Shown here: one piece after another, positions 1 to 7,223 of the stretch
How positions within the stretch are numbered: the stretch's first letter is position 1
Layout: every line of letters starts with the position of its first letter
NCBI RefSeq assembly: GCF_000430545.1
Contig: NZ_AUMF01000015.1
Span: 1 to 64,000 of the forward strand
Source of the DNA: Tenacibaculum ovolyticum DSM 18103
GTDB taxonomy: Bacteria > Bacteroidota > Bacteroidia > Flavobacteriales > Flavobacteriaceae
Length of the DNA stretch: 64,000 nucleotides
Direction: 5' to 3'
Notes under the pieces: model-generated
The model's database searches: none
What the model saw: the letters and a program-made list of their open reading frames with translations, nothing else
What the model was told of the DNA's origin: nothing
Translations under genes and position numbers: made by a program

Positions 1-285
1 ACCAGGGTCTGGAATATTGAATCTAAAACAAGCATCTCTTAACGATAAAAACTCTTTATCAATTGTCTGTAAGACTTCTAACTTGAAAGTTGCTGAATAG
101 CTCCTGTTATTCCTAGGTAATAACCCTTTTTCCCCTTGGGCTTTGTAAAAACCAACCCATTTACGAATGTTAGATTCATTTAGACCTTTTTGTTTAGAAA
201 CAGCTGCTGCTGAATAGTGTGATTCTAAAACTAATTTTACACATTCAAGTTTAAATGCATAATCATACTTGACTTTTCTGCCCAT
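1..285 (-). CDS. IS3-family transposase OrfA (partial)
   Basis: The frame is open from an ATG at 285 to the window edge, giving 95 residues that begin MGRKVKYDYAFKLECVKLV. This is the helix-turn-helix OrfA of IS3/IS150-type elements: a basic start, a first HTH around YSAAAVSKQKGLNESNIRKW, then the start of a second around residues 75-90. OrfA binds the element ends and is normally fused by frameshifting to OrfB, the DDE catalytic part, which would lie outside the window. The terminal inverted repeat lies just upstream. The family call is firm; intactness cannot be judged. Confidence 0.85.
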   Translation of the reverse strand, partial: MGRKVKYDYAFKLECVKLVLESHYSAAAVSKQKGLNESNIRKWVGFYKAQGEKGLLPRNNRSYSATFKLEVLQTIDKEFLSLRDACFRFNIPDPG

Positions 286-303
286 AAAAATACCCCCAAA
301 TAG

Positions 304-328
304 TGTCTAACTTTTTGGGGGCAGTGTA
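304..328. repeat. Terminal inverted repeat of the IS3-family element
   Basis: On the minus strand this reads TACACTGCCCCCAAAAAG then TTAGACA, a shape typical of IS150-group ends, and it lies about 20 bases before the OrfA start codon. The exact last base is uncertain because the target duplication cannot be seen without the other end. The insertion lies about 50 bases upstream of the peptidase gene that starts at 381. Confidence 0.65.
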
Positions 329-380
329 AAATGCTTAGGTTTTTTTTATTTAATTTAGCCTTAAATTTATTTAGTTCCCT

Positions 381-1304
381 ATGAAGACATTACATTTTTT
401 AGTTATAGTTATTTTAAGTGCGTTTGTAATTTCTTGTAAATCAGAAACAGAGAAAACTACACCCCTTGTATATGAGTTTACAACAAATTTAATATTAGAT
501 GATATTAAAAAATTATCATCTGATGAATTTGAAGGTAGAAAGACATCTACTTTAGGAGCAACAAAAGCTAAAGATTACATAAAAGAACGTTTTAAAAAAC
601 TAAATGTAATACCACTTCTTGAAAATTTCGAACAATCTTTCTCTTTCACCCATGGAGAAAAAGACTATAGTGCAGTTAATGTTTTAGGCCTTATTAAAGG
701 TACAGAGCATACAGATAAATATATTATATTATCTGCTCATTACGATCATCTAGGTATCATAAATGATAAAATATTTAATGGTGCTGATGATAATGCTTCA
801 GGTGTTGCTGCCTTATTTGCATTTGCTGAATACTTTAAAACTCACCCTCCAAAACACAATGTTATATTGGCATCTTTTGATGCTGAAGAGTTAGGTTTAA
901 AAGGAGCTTACCATTTTGCAGATAATTCGATAATTGATTTAAATAAGATTGTATTGAATTTAAATTTTGATATGATTTCTAGAAGTGATAGTAAAGAATT
1001 ATATGCAGTAGGAACTAGATATTCTCAACCTCTTAAAGAAACGATATCTTCTTTTGATAACATAGACGGAGTTGAATTACTTATAGGTCATGAAGGTTTG
1101 GATAACTTAGATGATTGGACAAATTCTAGCGATCACGCTGCATTTCACAAAAAAAATATTCCTTTTATATATTTTGGTGTACCTGATCACAAGGATTATC
1201 ATAAATCAACTGATGTTTATGAAAGCATAGATCAACAATTTACAATAAACGCTATTCAAACATTATTAAACGTTTTTACACAACTAGATGCTAAGAAACT
1301 GTAA
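381..1304 (+). CDS. M28 family zinc aminopeptidase, lipoprotein
   Basis: This is a 307-residue predicted lipoprotein (lipobox Cys at about residue 19, VISC) with an M28 peptidase fold. Likely metal ligands follow the family order: H120 in SAHYDH, D136 in GADDNASG, E169/E170 in DAEELG, D197 in NFDM and H274 in DYHKSTD. Such enzymes release N-terminal amino acids from peptides outside the inner membrane and feed peptide uptake. It stands alone and is followed by a hairpin at 1413-1440. The IS end lies about 50 bases upstream, so its native promoter may have been displaced. Family assignment is firm; substrate is unknown. Confidence 0.9.
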   Translation: MKTLHFLVIVILSAFVISCKSETEKTTPLVYEFTTNLILDDIKKLSSDEFEGRKTSTLGATKAKDYIKERFKKLNVIPLLENFEQSFSFTHGEKDYSAVNVLGLIKGTEHTDKYIILSAHYDHLGIINDKIFNGADDNASGVAALFAFAEYFKTHPPKHNVILASFDAEELGLKGAYHFADNSIIDLNKIVLNLNFDMISRSDSKELYAVGTRYSQPLKETISSFDNIDGVELLIGHEGLDNLDDWTNSSDHAAFHKKNIPFIYFGVPDHKDYHKSTDVYESIDQQFTINAIQTLLNVFTQLDAKKL

Positions 1305-1412
1305 TATTAAAACATCTTAATGCGTTGTCATCAATCATAATAAACTCCACACAGATAAATATTGTGAATATATAGTAATACTGAATTAAATAAAGGTTTC
1401 TTATATATAATT

Positions 1413-1440
1413 AAAATCCCAAGTTTTCACTTGGGATTTT
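1413..1440. terminator. Hairpin between convergent genes
   Basis: A 12-bp stem, AAAATCCCAAGT / ACTTGGGATTTT, with a TTTC loop, is followed on the plus strand by a long T run. It sits between the M28 peptidase and the convergent DUF1573 gene and may serve both. Confidence 0.8.
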
Positions 1441-1442
1441 TT

Positions 1443-1826
1443 TTATTTAGAAGCGATTACATTTTTACCTGTTACAAACCCTTTTATTTTTAATGTCTTT
1501 CTTTTTGCTTTAGCATTTGAAACTACAGTAAACATTTTTGAAAATCCCCCTACTCGATTTGTATCATAAGAAACTTCAATTAATCCTTTTTGTCCAGGCA
1601 TAATTGGTTTTTCTGGTTTTTTAGGTACAGCACATCCACAAGTAGATACAACTTGTGTAATAATTATAGGGGCATCACCAATATTAGTGAATTCAAATAC
1701 TCTTTTCTTTTCTGAACCTTTCTCTATTTTTCCGTAATCAATAGATGCTGTTTCGAATTTGAATTCTTGAGCATTTACCGCAACTGCCATAAAAAATATA
1801 GTGGCTAATGTTAAAATTGTTTTCAT
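1443..1826 (-). CDS. DUF1573 domain protein, secreted
   Basis: This is a 127-residue protein with an N-terminal signal peptide (MKTILTLATIFFMAVAVNAQ) followed by a single Ig-like DUF1573 domain: FEFTNIGDAPIIITQV, then the hallmark STCGC and a closing strand pattern GGFSKMFTVVSNA. Function is not established. These small periplasmic proteins are very common in Bacteroidota. It lies 18 bases downstream of the thioredoxin-like gene on the same strand, so the two are probably co-transcribed, which would suit an envelope or redox role, but that is inference. Confidence 0.85.
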   Translation of the reverse strand: MKTILTLATIFFMAVAVNAQEFKFETASIDYGKIEKGSEKKRVFEFTNIGDAPIIITQVVSTCGCAVPKKPEKPIMPGQKGLIEVSYDTNRVGGFSKMFTVVSNAKAKRKTLKIKGFVTGKNVIASK

Positions 1827-1844
1827 GTATTCTGGTTTTTAGTA

Positions 1845-2732
1845 TTAATTAATTTCTTTTTTTATTTTTTCTATCATTTCTAAAGCGTTTTTATCATTCG
1901 GCTTTAACTGTAAAACTTTATCATAATTATTTAATGCTTTATCATAGGCTCTAATTAAATAATAGGCTTCTCCTAAACTATCAAAAACATTGTATTTATA
2001 CGGGTACATTTTAGTGTTCAATTCAAAAACAAAAAAGGCTTTACTAATGTTTTTAGATCTAAGTAATTTATACCCAAAAGTATTAAGTTCTCTACTACCC
2101 TTTGTAAATTCAACTAACGAAGCAATAAGTTCTTTTTCGTTTTTCTTTAATTCATCTAGCGTCTTATCAATCATTAATTTATTTAAATGTTCTGCAATCA
2201 CATATTGTGGAGTATATTTTTTACCACTAGTAATTGTAAGTATATCGCGTTCAAAATCTTGCTTTGGATATTCAACAATTCTTGCTACTTCAATATTATT
2301 TTTATAAAAAATAAAAGTCGGAACTCTATGAATATTTAACCCTATTTCTTCTCCATTTGGTGATGCTTTATATGCTTCAGCCTTTCTATCAACACCAATC
2401 ATTTCTAATCGATTTTCATCAAAACCTATTTCATCAATTACTTTATAGAATTTAGGAACTTCTCTTTTACTATCTCCACACCATGTGCCATAAAAAGCTT
2501 TAATCGAATAATTTTTTAGCGAGTCTTTTAGTTTGTTTATTATTTTGTCATTTGTAATGTATGCTTCATAATTATTTTGAAACCAAGAAAAATCTCGCTT
2601 TTTAAAAGCATTTTTATCTGTTTTCCCTAATAACATAAGTTTACCTTTACTGTCTTTCGTTGTTTTATTAATATGCTGTCCTACAACAATATTACTAATT
2701 AAAATAAGTAGAACTGTTATTGATATTTTCAT
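1845..2732 (-). CDS. Thioredoxin-like protein with C-terminal TPR
   Basis: A 295-residue protein with a signal peptide (ending near VVGQ, residue 19), a thioredoxin-fold domain at about 60-170, and TPR-like helices at about 235-295 (DSLGEAYYLIRAYDKALNNYDKVLQLKPND). The active-site segment is WCGDSK at 84-89 with one Cys (C85) rather than CxxC, and the cis-Pro motif RVPTF is at 136-140. With one active-site Cys it is unlikely to be an ordinary disulfide reductase; a binding, peroxiredoxin-like or thiol-trapping role is possible. It is probably co-transcribed with the DUF1573 gene. Confidence 0.8.
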   Translation of the reverse strand: MKISITVLLILISNIVVGQHINKTTKDSKGKLMLLGKTDKNAFKKRDFSWFQNNYEAYITNDKIINKLKDSLKNYSIKAFYGTWCGDSKREVPKFYKVIDEIGFDENRLEMIGVDRKAEAYKASPNGEEIGLNIHRVPTFIFYKNNIEVARIVEYPKQDFERDILTITSGKKYTPQYVIAEHLNKLMIDKTLDELKKNEKELIASLVEFTKGSRELNTFGYKLLRSKNISKAFFVFELNTKMYPYKYNVFDSLGEAYYLIRAYDKALNNYDKVLQLKPNDKNALEMIEKIKKEIN

Positions 2733-2751
2733 GTGTTTTTATGGTTTTATT

Positions 2752-2759
2752 CAAATGTA
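2752..2759 (-). promoter_or_regulatory. Candidate -7 element
   Basis: On the minus strand this reads TACATTTG, an exact match to the Bacteroidota TAnnTTTG -7 element, 20 bases upstream of the thioredoxin-like start codon. No convincing -33 TTG lies at the usual distance. Confidence 0.4.
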
Positions 2760-2916
2760 TGTCCTTTATGTTCTATAAAAAAAACAAACGGATATACTCC
2801 AAAAAAAGCTATATCAACTACAATTAATTGTTAAAAACAGTAATACATACTTTCTAAATGACCTTTGGTACTTAATATTTTGCTAAACCACCAAATTTTA
2901 GTTACTTACAATAACT

Positions 2917-3888
2917 ATGATAAAACTTAATAGAAAATATAGCTCTCAGGTGCTTATTCACGTCCTTTTTTGGGTGTTATTCACATTTATATCACTATTT
3001 GTTTTTACGCGCTATTATTGGGCTGAAAATCCATTTTTACAGTATTTTTTCATACTTATTGTTCTTGTTTACACCAACAATCAAATTCTATTACCTTTTT
3101 TTGTAAAAAAAAGATGGTATATTCTTTATAGCTTAATTTTTTTGTTAATTTCATTTTTAGCAACACAATTGTATTGCAATGTTTTTGCTCGCTGCGGGTG
3201 TTCAATCATGAAATGTTTAAGTGATTATCTCTGGCAAACATTAACTCCGCTCTTATTTTTTTCATTTATATGGATGCTTTTTAGATATATTGATACAGCA
3301 GAGGAGGTAGAAAGAATACAGCAAGAAAGAACAGAAATGGAATTGAAATTTTTGAAATCACAGATAAATCCACATGTTTTATTTAACAACTTAAACACTA
3401 TTTATTCATATTCAATTGAAAAACCAGCAAAAGCACCAGATTTAATTTTAAAACTATCAGATAATCTGAAACATGTTTTATATGAAAGTAATTCTGAAAA
3501 AGTAAGTATATCTAAAGAAATTCAATTTATAAACAACTATATTGTTTTTCATAAAATTAGAACTGAAGGTCTTAAAAAAATAAATTATAAGATTTCTACA
3601 GATAAAGAGAATTACAAAATAGCTCCATTGTTATTAGTTACCGTAATTGAAAATGCTTTTAAACATAGTACCATTAATAGTATTGTTACGATTAATATTA
3701 CCGTAAAAGAAAATATACTAACTTGTGTTTGTGAAAATAATTTTAATGAAAAACCAGTAAAAAGCGAGAATGCTATTGGTTTAAAAAACCTTAAAAAACG
3801 ATTGGATTTATTATATAAAAATAAATATGAATTAATTATTGATAAAACTACTGTTTTTAAAATATCACTATCCTTAAATTTACTATAA
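2917..3888 (+). CDS. LytS/YehU-type sensor histidine kinase
   Basis: This 323-residue membrane kinase has about four transmembrane helices (roughly 12-31, 40-60, 68-87 and 107-124) followed by a His_kinase (PF06580-type) core. The phospho-acceptor is H153 in QINPHVLFNNLN, and the ATP-binding N box is VIENAFKH with N246; the last ATPase motif is GLKNLKKRL. The loop between helices 3 and 4 contains four cysteines (87, 93, 95, 100), which could bind metal or sense redox. The response regulator starts at the base after its stop codon, so the two form a two-component pair. The signal is unknown. Confidence 0.92.
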   Translation: MIKLNRKYSSQVLIHVLFWVLFTFISLFVFTRYYWAENPFLQYFFILIVLVYTNNQILLPFFVKKRWYILYSLIFLLISFLATQLYCNVFARCGCSIMKCLSDYLWQTLTPLLFFSFIWMLFRYIDTAEEVERIQQERTEMELKFLKSQINPHVLFNNLNTIYSYSIEKPAKAPDLILKLSDNLKHVLYESNSEKVSISKEIQFINNYIVFHKIRTEGLKKINYKISTDKENYKIAPLLLVTVIENAFKHSTINSIVTINITVKENILTCVCENNFNEKPVKSENAIGLKNLKKRLDLLYKNKYELIIDKTTVFKISLSLNLL

Positions 3889-4581
3889 ATGCTTATGACT
3901 TGTATTATTATAGAGGATGAACTTCCAGCACAAAATATTATAAAAAACTACATTCGAAAAATTCCTGATCTTGAGTTGGTAAATACTTTTCAAACTGCTA
4001 TTAGTGCGAATACTTTTTTGAAAGACAACACTGTAGATACTATTTTTTTAGACATTAATTTACCTGATATTTCTGGGTTAGATTTTATAAAAACAATTAA
4101 AAATCCACCTAAAATAATTGTTACAACTGCCTATCCTGATTATGCTGTAAGTAGTTTTGAATTAGATACTATTGTTGATTATCTTGTTAAACCTTTTTCT
4201 TTTGACCGCTTTTTAAAAGCTACGTCAAAAGTTGAAAAACAATTAAATACTGAAACTTCTATAGAAAAAGAAATTATTTATATAAGTGTAGATAAAACTA
4301 TACATAAACTCTATGTAGAAGATATTTTGTATTTAGAATCTGATAGAAATTATGTTACATTTTTTACCATTGATAAAAAACTAACAGTTATTGATTCTTT
4401 AAAAAAATGGAAAGACACTTTAAATGCGCATAAATTTGTACAAATACACAAATCATATATTATAAATATAAAACAGATAAGGAAGTTTACAGGTACAAGT
4501 CTGTTTATTAACAATGAAAAACTACCTATTGGTAGAACTTATAAGAAAACACTATTGGCTAATTTGAAAACTAGCCAATAG
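3889..4581 (+). CDS. LytTR family response regulator
   Basis: A 230-residue response regulator. The receiver domain occupies about 4-118, with acidic residues E9/D10, phospho-acceptor D55 (FLDINLPD), T80 and K101 (VKPF). A LytTR DNA-binding domain occupies about 130-228 (ILYLESDRNYVTFF; FVQIHKSYIINI). The ATG follows the kinase stop directly; a second ATG two codons on is an equally good start. Targets are unknown; LytTR regulators next to such kinases often control envelope or transport genes. The last codons lie inside a hairpin shared with the convergent gene. Confidence 0.93.
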   Translation: MLMTCIIIEDELPAQNIIKNYIRKIPDLELVNTFQTAISANTFLKDNTVDTIFLDINLPDISGLDFIKTIKNPPKIIVTTAYPDYAVSSFELDTIVDYLVKPFSFDRFLKATSKVEKQLNTETSIEKEIIYISVDKTIHKLYVEDILYLESDRNYVTFFTIDKKLTVIDSLKKWKDTLNAHKFVQIHKSYIINIKQIRKFTGTSLFINNEKLPIGRTYKKTLLANLKTSQ

Positions 4582-4585
4582 TGTT
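4548..4585. terminator. Hairpin spanning two convergent stop codons
   Basis: A perfect 14-bp stem, AACACTATTGGCTA (4548-4561) and TAGCCAATAGTGTT (4572-4585), with a 10-base loop, covers the last codons and stop of the LytTR gene and the stop of the convergent flavoprotein gene. The two coding regions are only two bases apart, so the hairpin appears to act as an embedded two-way terminator, although the following T run is weak. Confidence 0.6.
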
Positions 4586-5201
4586 ATTTATTCTCTATAA
4601 TTTTATCATGTACTTTTGTTGGAATATTAGCATTCCATTCTGTTAATATATCAGTAGCTACACTTGCTCCACTACCAGCTGCTATTGCAAACTGGCTACG
4701 CCAACCTGCTAAAGTTCCACAAACATATAAATCTTTTTTAATTAAATGATTAAAATTACGTAGCTGAATTCTATCTTTCATAGCATTCGCCCTCATATGT
4801 GGTTCTATATATTGTTCTAATCCAGCAATTTCAAATGGCTTAGCGTAATTTAATGCTATAACAACTGTTTTACTATAGTACTCTTGTTTATTTGTAATTA
4901 TTTTATAGCCATTCTCATTCTCTAAAACGGCTACAACCTTTTCATTCTCTATTTGAGATACACTAGGGTACTGACTTCTTAATTGTTCTTTTCCAGCAAT
5001 TAAAATATCCTTACCTAATGTTCCTTCAGCTAATCCTAAAACATTATTAAACAAAGCGCTCTCTAGATGAGAAGTTCGTTGATGAATTAAAATACCCACT
5101 TTTTTATTTTTAGCGTATTCTTTTTTATGCGCAGAACCTATAACTAATGCACATTGCATACCCGAAACACCGCCACCGATAATTAAAACGTCAAAAATCA
5201 T
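4584..5201 (-). CDS. Small thioredoxin reductase-like flavoprotein
   Basis: A 205-residue protein with an N-terminal Rossmann dinucleotide motif IIGGGVSGMQCA (residues 7-18) and a C-terminal FAD-binding stretch LYVCGTLAGWRSQFAIAAGSGASVA. It resembles the FAD domain of the thioredoxin reductase superfamily, but at 205 residues it lacks a full NADPH domain and shows no CxxC active site. It begins at the base next to the MarC-like stop codon, so the two genes are surely one transcript. Cofactor binding is likely; electron donor and substrate are not known. Confidence 0.8.
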   Translation of the reverse strand: MIFDVLIIGGGVSGMQCALVIGSAHKKEYAKNKKVGILIHQRTSHLESALFNNVLGLAEGTLGKDILIAGKEQLRSQYPSVSQIENEKVVAVLENENGYKIITNKQEYYSKTVVIALNYAKPFEIAGLEQYIEPHMRANAMKDRIQLRNFNHLIKKDLYVCGTLAGWRSQFAIAAGSGASVATDILTEWNANIPTKVHDKIIENK

Positions 5202-5786
5202 TTATGCTAATAATACTTTAATATTTTCTGCAAATAATCGTACTGCAATAGCTAATAAAATAACACCAAATATTTTTCTAATTATTTTAATTCCATTATT
5301 ACCAATAAATTTTTCAATTTTTGGAGATGTTTTTAATACGATGTAGATAACTAATACGTTTAATAAAACTGCAATAATTATATTTGATATATGAAATTCT
5401 GCACGCAAAGATAAAAGTGTTGTTAAACTCCCTGGTCCTGCAATTAATGGAAATGCAAGCGGAAAAACTGTTGCCGTTAACGTTTCTTCGTCATCGTCAT
5501 CTTTATATAAGGTAATTCCTAAAATCATTTCTAAGGCAATAAAAAATAAAATAAATGCACCTGCTACTGCAAAAGAATGTACATCAACACCTATTAAACC
5601 CAATAGTTGTTTACCAACAAATAAAAATAAAATCATTATAAAACCAGCAATAACTGATGCTTTTTCTGATTGTATGTGTCCTACTTTTTTACGGAGGTCA
5701 ATAATAATAGGAATATTTCCAATAATATCAATTACCGCAAACAATACCATAAAGGCTGTTAAAATTTCTTTGAAGTTAAAATCCAT
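5202..5786 (-). CDS. MarC family inner-membrane protein
   Basis: A 194-residue polytopic protein with about six hydrophobic segments and MarC/UPF0056 features: FAVIDIIGNIPI near the start, FPLAFPLIAGPGSLTTLL in the middle, and a hydrophobic tail. Despite the name, E. coli MarC is not a proven multidrug-resistance factor and the transport role of the family is unsettled. It is the first gene of a two-gene operon with the small flavoprotein; the coding regions abut with no gap. Confidence 0.9.
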   Translation of the reverse strand: MDFNFKEILTAFMVLFAVIDIIGNIPIIIDLRKKVGHIQSEKASVIAGFIMILFLFVGKQLLGLIGVDVHSFAVAGAFILFFIALEMILGITLYKDDDDEETLTATVFPLAFPLIAGPGSLTTLLSLRAEFHISNIIIAVLLNVLVIYIVLKTSPKIEKFIGNNGIKIIRKIFGVILLAIAVRLFAENIKVLLA

Positions 5787-5836
5787 AATATTTTGTTTTT
5801 CATGTGCTAAATTATATAAGTAATGTTACAATCTAG

Positions 5837-5844
5837 TATTTTTG
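5837..5844 (+). promoter_or_regulatory. Candidate -7 element
   Basis: TATTTTTG matches TAnnTTTG exactly and lies about 50 bases upstream of the DUF3109 start codon. No clear -33 TTG accompanies it. Confidence 0.35.
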
Positions 5845-5894
5845 CATCTAAATTTACGTGAAGTTTTTGTAAACTTCCAACTTAAACTATTTTT

Positions 5895-6464
5895 ATGTTC
5901 CAATTAGGAAAAACTATTGTTTCAGAAGATATTATTGACAAAGACTTTGTTTGTAATATAGCCGCTTGTAAAGGTGCTTGTTGTATTGATGGTGATGCTG
6001 GTGCTCCATTAGAGAAAGAAGAAACAAAAATTTTAGAAGATATATATCCTAAAATTAAACCATTTCTTCGCAAAGAAGGTATTGCTGCTATCGAAAAACA
6101 AGGTACATGGATTACGAGTGATTTTGGAGAGCTAGAAACTCCTTTAATTGATGATGCTGATTGTGCTTATGTTATTTTTGATGAAAAACAAACTGCTTTA
6201 TGCGCTATTGAGGAGGCATATAATCAAGGAATAGTTGATTGGAAAAAACCTGTTTCCTGTCATTTATACCCTGTTAGGGTTAAAGAATACAGTGAGTTTT
6301 CTGCTGTTAATTATGATAAATGGGAAATTTGTGATGATGCTTGTTCTTTAGGAAAAGAATTACAAGTGCCAGTTTATAAATTTGTAAAACAGGCGCTTAT
6401 TAGAAAATTTGGACAGAATTGGTATGATGAATTAGAAATACTTGTTGAAAAAAGAAAGAAATAA
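5895..6464 (+). CDS. DUF3109 family Cys-rich protein
   Basis: A 189-residue cytoplasmic protein with nine cysteines, four of them N-terminal (C20, C25, C29, C30 in FVCNIAACKGACC) and the rest in DADCAY, ALCAIE, SCHLYP and CDDAC. This pattern is typical of DUF3109, related to the YkgJ/Fe-S or zinc cluster-binding group, and a metal cluster is probable. Function is unproven. The gene stands alone, and its stop codon is the first part of a 64-base palindrome. Confidence 0.88.
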   Translation: MFQLGKTIVSEDIIDKDFVCNIAACKGACCIDGDAGAPLEKEETKILEDIYPKIKPFLRKEGIAAIEKQGTWITSDFGELETPLIDDADCAYVIFDEKQTALCAIEEAYNQGIVDWKKPVSCHLYPVRVKEYSEFSAVNYDKWEICDDACSLGKELQVPVYKFVKQALIRKFGQNWYDELEILVEKRKK

Positions 6465-6524
6465 TTATAAGTAAAATAAAAAACGACGCTAAATAGCGTC
6501 GTTTTTTATTTTACTTATAATTAT
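6461..6524. terminator. 64-bp perfect palindrome between convergent genes
   Basis: Two arms of 31 bases are perfectly complementary around a two-base centre (AA at 6492-6493). The core is ACGACGCTA / TAGCGTCGT, flanked by A/T-rich arms that give a T run on both strands. The left arm includes the DUF3109 stop codon and the right arm ends seven bases before the convergent stop. It is a bidirectional intrinsic terminator of unusual arm length. Confidence 0.85.
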
Positions 6525-6530
6525 AGTGTT

Positions 6531-7223
6531 TTAATTAACACTAAAACTCCAAACTTGTCCTATAGATTTTGCTCCTGAATTATCAATTGTATTAATTTTC
6601 CAATAATATGTTTTTCCACTTTCTATGGTAACATTTTTTATTAAAACAGTTACATCACCTTCTAACAAAGTCAAATCTGTTGTTTCACCAAAATATACTT
6701 CATACTTTAATGTATCATTTGTATTAGAGTCTGCACCTTTCCATTTTAAATCTACAGATACAGTTCCTGCACCTAATGAAGCTTCATTTACGGGACTTAC
6801 TATTTCTGCTGTAAATGGAACCGTATTTGTTTCTCCAACTCCTTTTGTATAAAAAGCATTTACTAAAGATACTTCCCCAGACTTACCCTTACCATCAATA
6901 GCTGTTACTCTCCAATAATAAGCAATTCCTTTATCTAAAGTAATAGATTTTGTTGAGGTGTTAGCCGTTTCTGTTTTTGTAACATTAGCCATTTCTCTGG
7001 TATCAGAAAATTCAATTTTATAACTAATATCATCATTATTCTCATCTGTAGCATCACTCCAATCAAAAGAGATCGTATTATCAATGCATAATAAATTTTG
7101 AGTAGGGTATATTAAATCTACTTTTGTTGGCGCATCATTAACAGGTTCTTTACTGCTAGTACCTCCACAAGAAATAAATAACGTAAGTGAAAATATTGCT
7201 ATTGTTTTTATAACTTTTCTCAT
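6531..7223 (-). CDS. Lipoprotein with two fibronectin III-like domains
   Basis: A 230-residue lipoprotein (lipobox Cys at C19, LFISCGG) with two FN3-like repeats, about 35-125 and 135-230, each closing with a YYWRV/YYWKI strand (AYYWRVTAIDGKGK; TYYWKINTIDNSGAK). Such repeats are binding or spacer modules on surface lipoproteins. Its ATG overlaps the stop codon of the upstream T9SS gene by one base (TAATG), indicating translational coupling, so it probably accompanies the big secreted protein at the cell surface. No enzymatic motif is visible. Confidence 0.85.
   Translation of the reverse strand: MRKVIKTIAIFSLTLFISCGGTSSKEPVNDAPTKVDLIYPTQNLLCIDNTISFDWSDATDENNDDISYKIEFSDTREMANVTKTETANTSTKSITLDKGIAYYWRVTAIDGKGKSGEVSLVNAFYTKGVGETNTVPFTAEIVSPVNEASLGAGTVSVDLKWKGADSNTNDTLKYEVYFGETTDLTLLEGDVTVLIKNVTIESGKTYYWKINTIDNSGAKSIGQVWSFSVN

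Larger units (their letters stand above)
1..328 (-). mobile_element. IS3-family insertion sequence, end portion
   Basis: This combines the partial OrfA gene with the terminal repeat at 304-328. Only the OrfA-side end of the element is in the window; the OrfB part and the opposite end would lie to the left. Confidence 0.75.
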
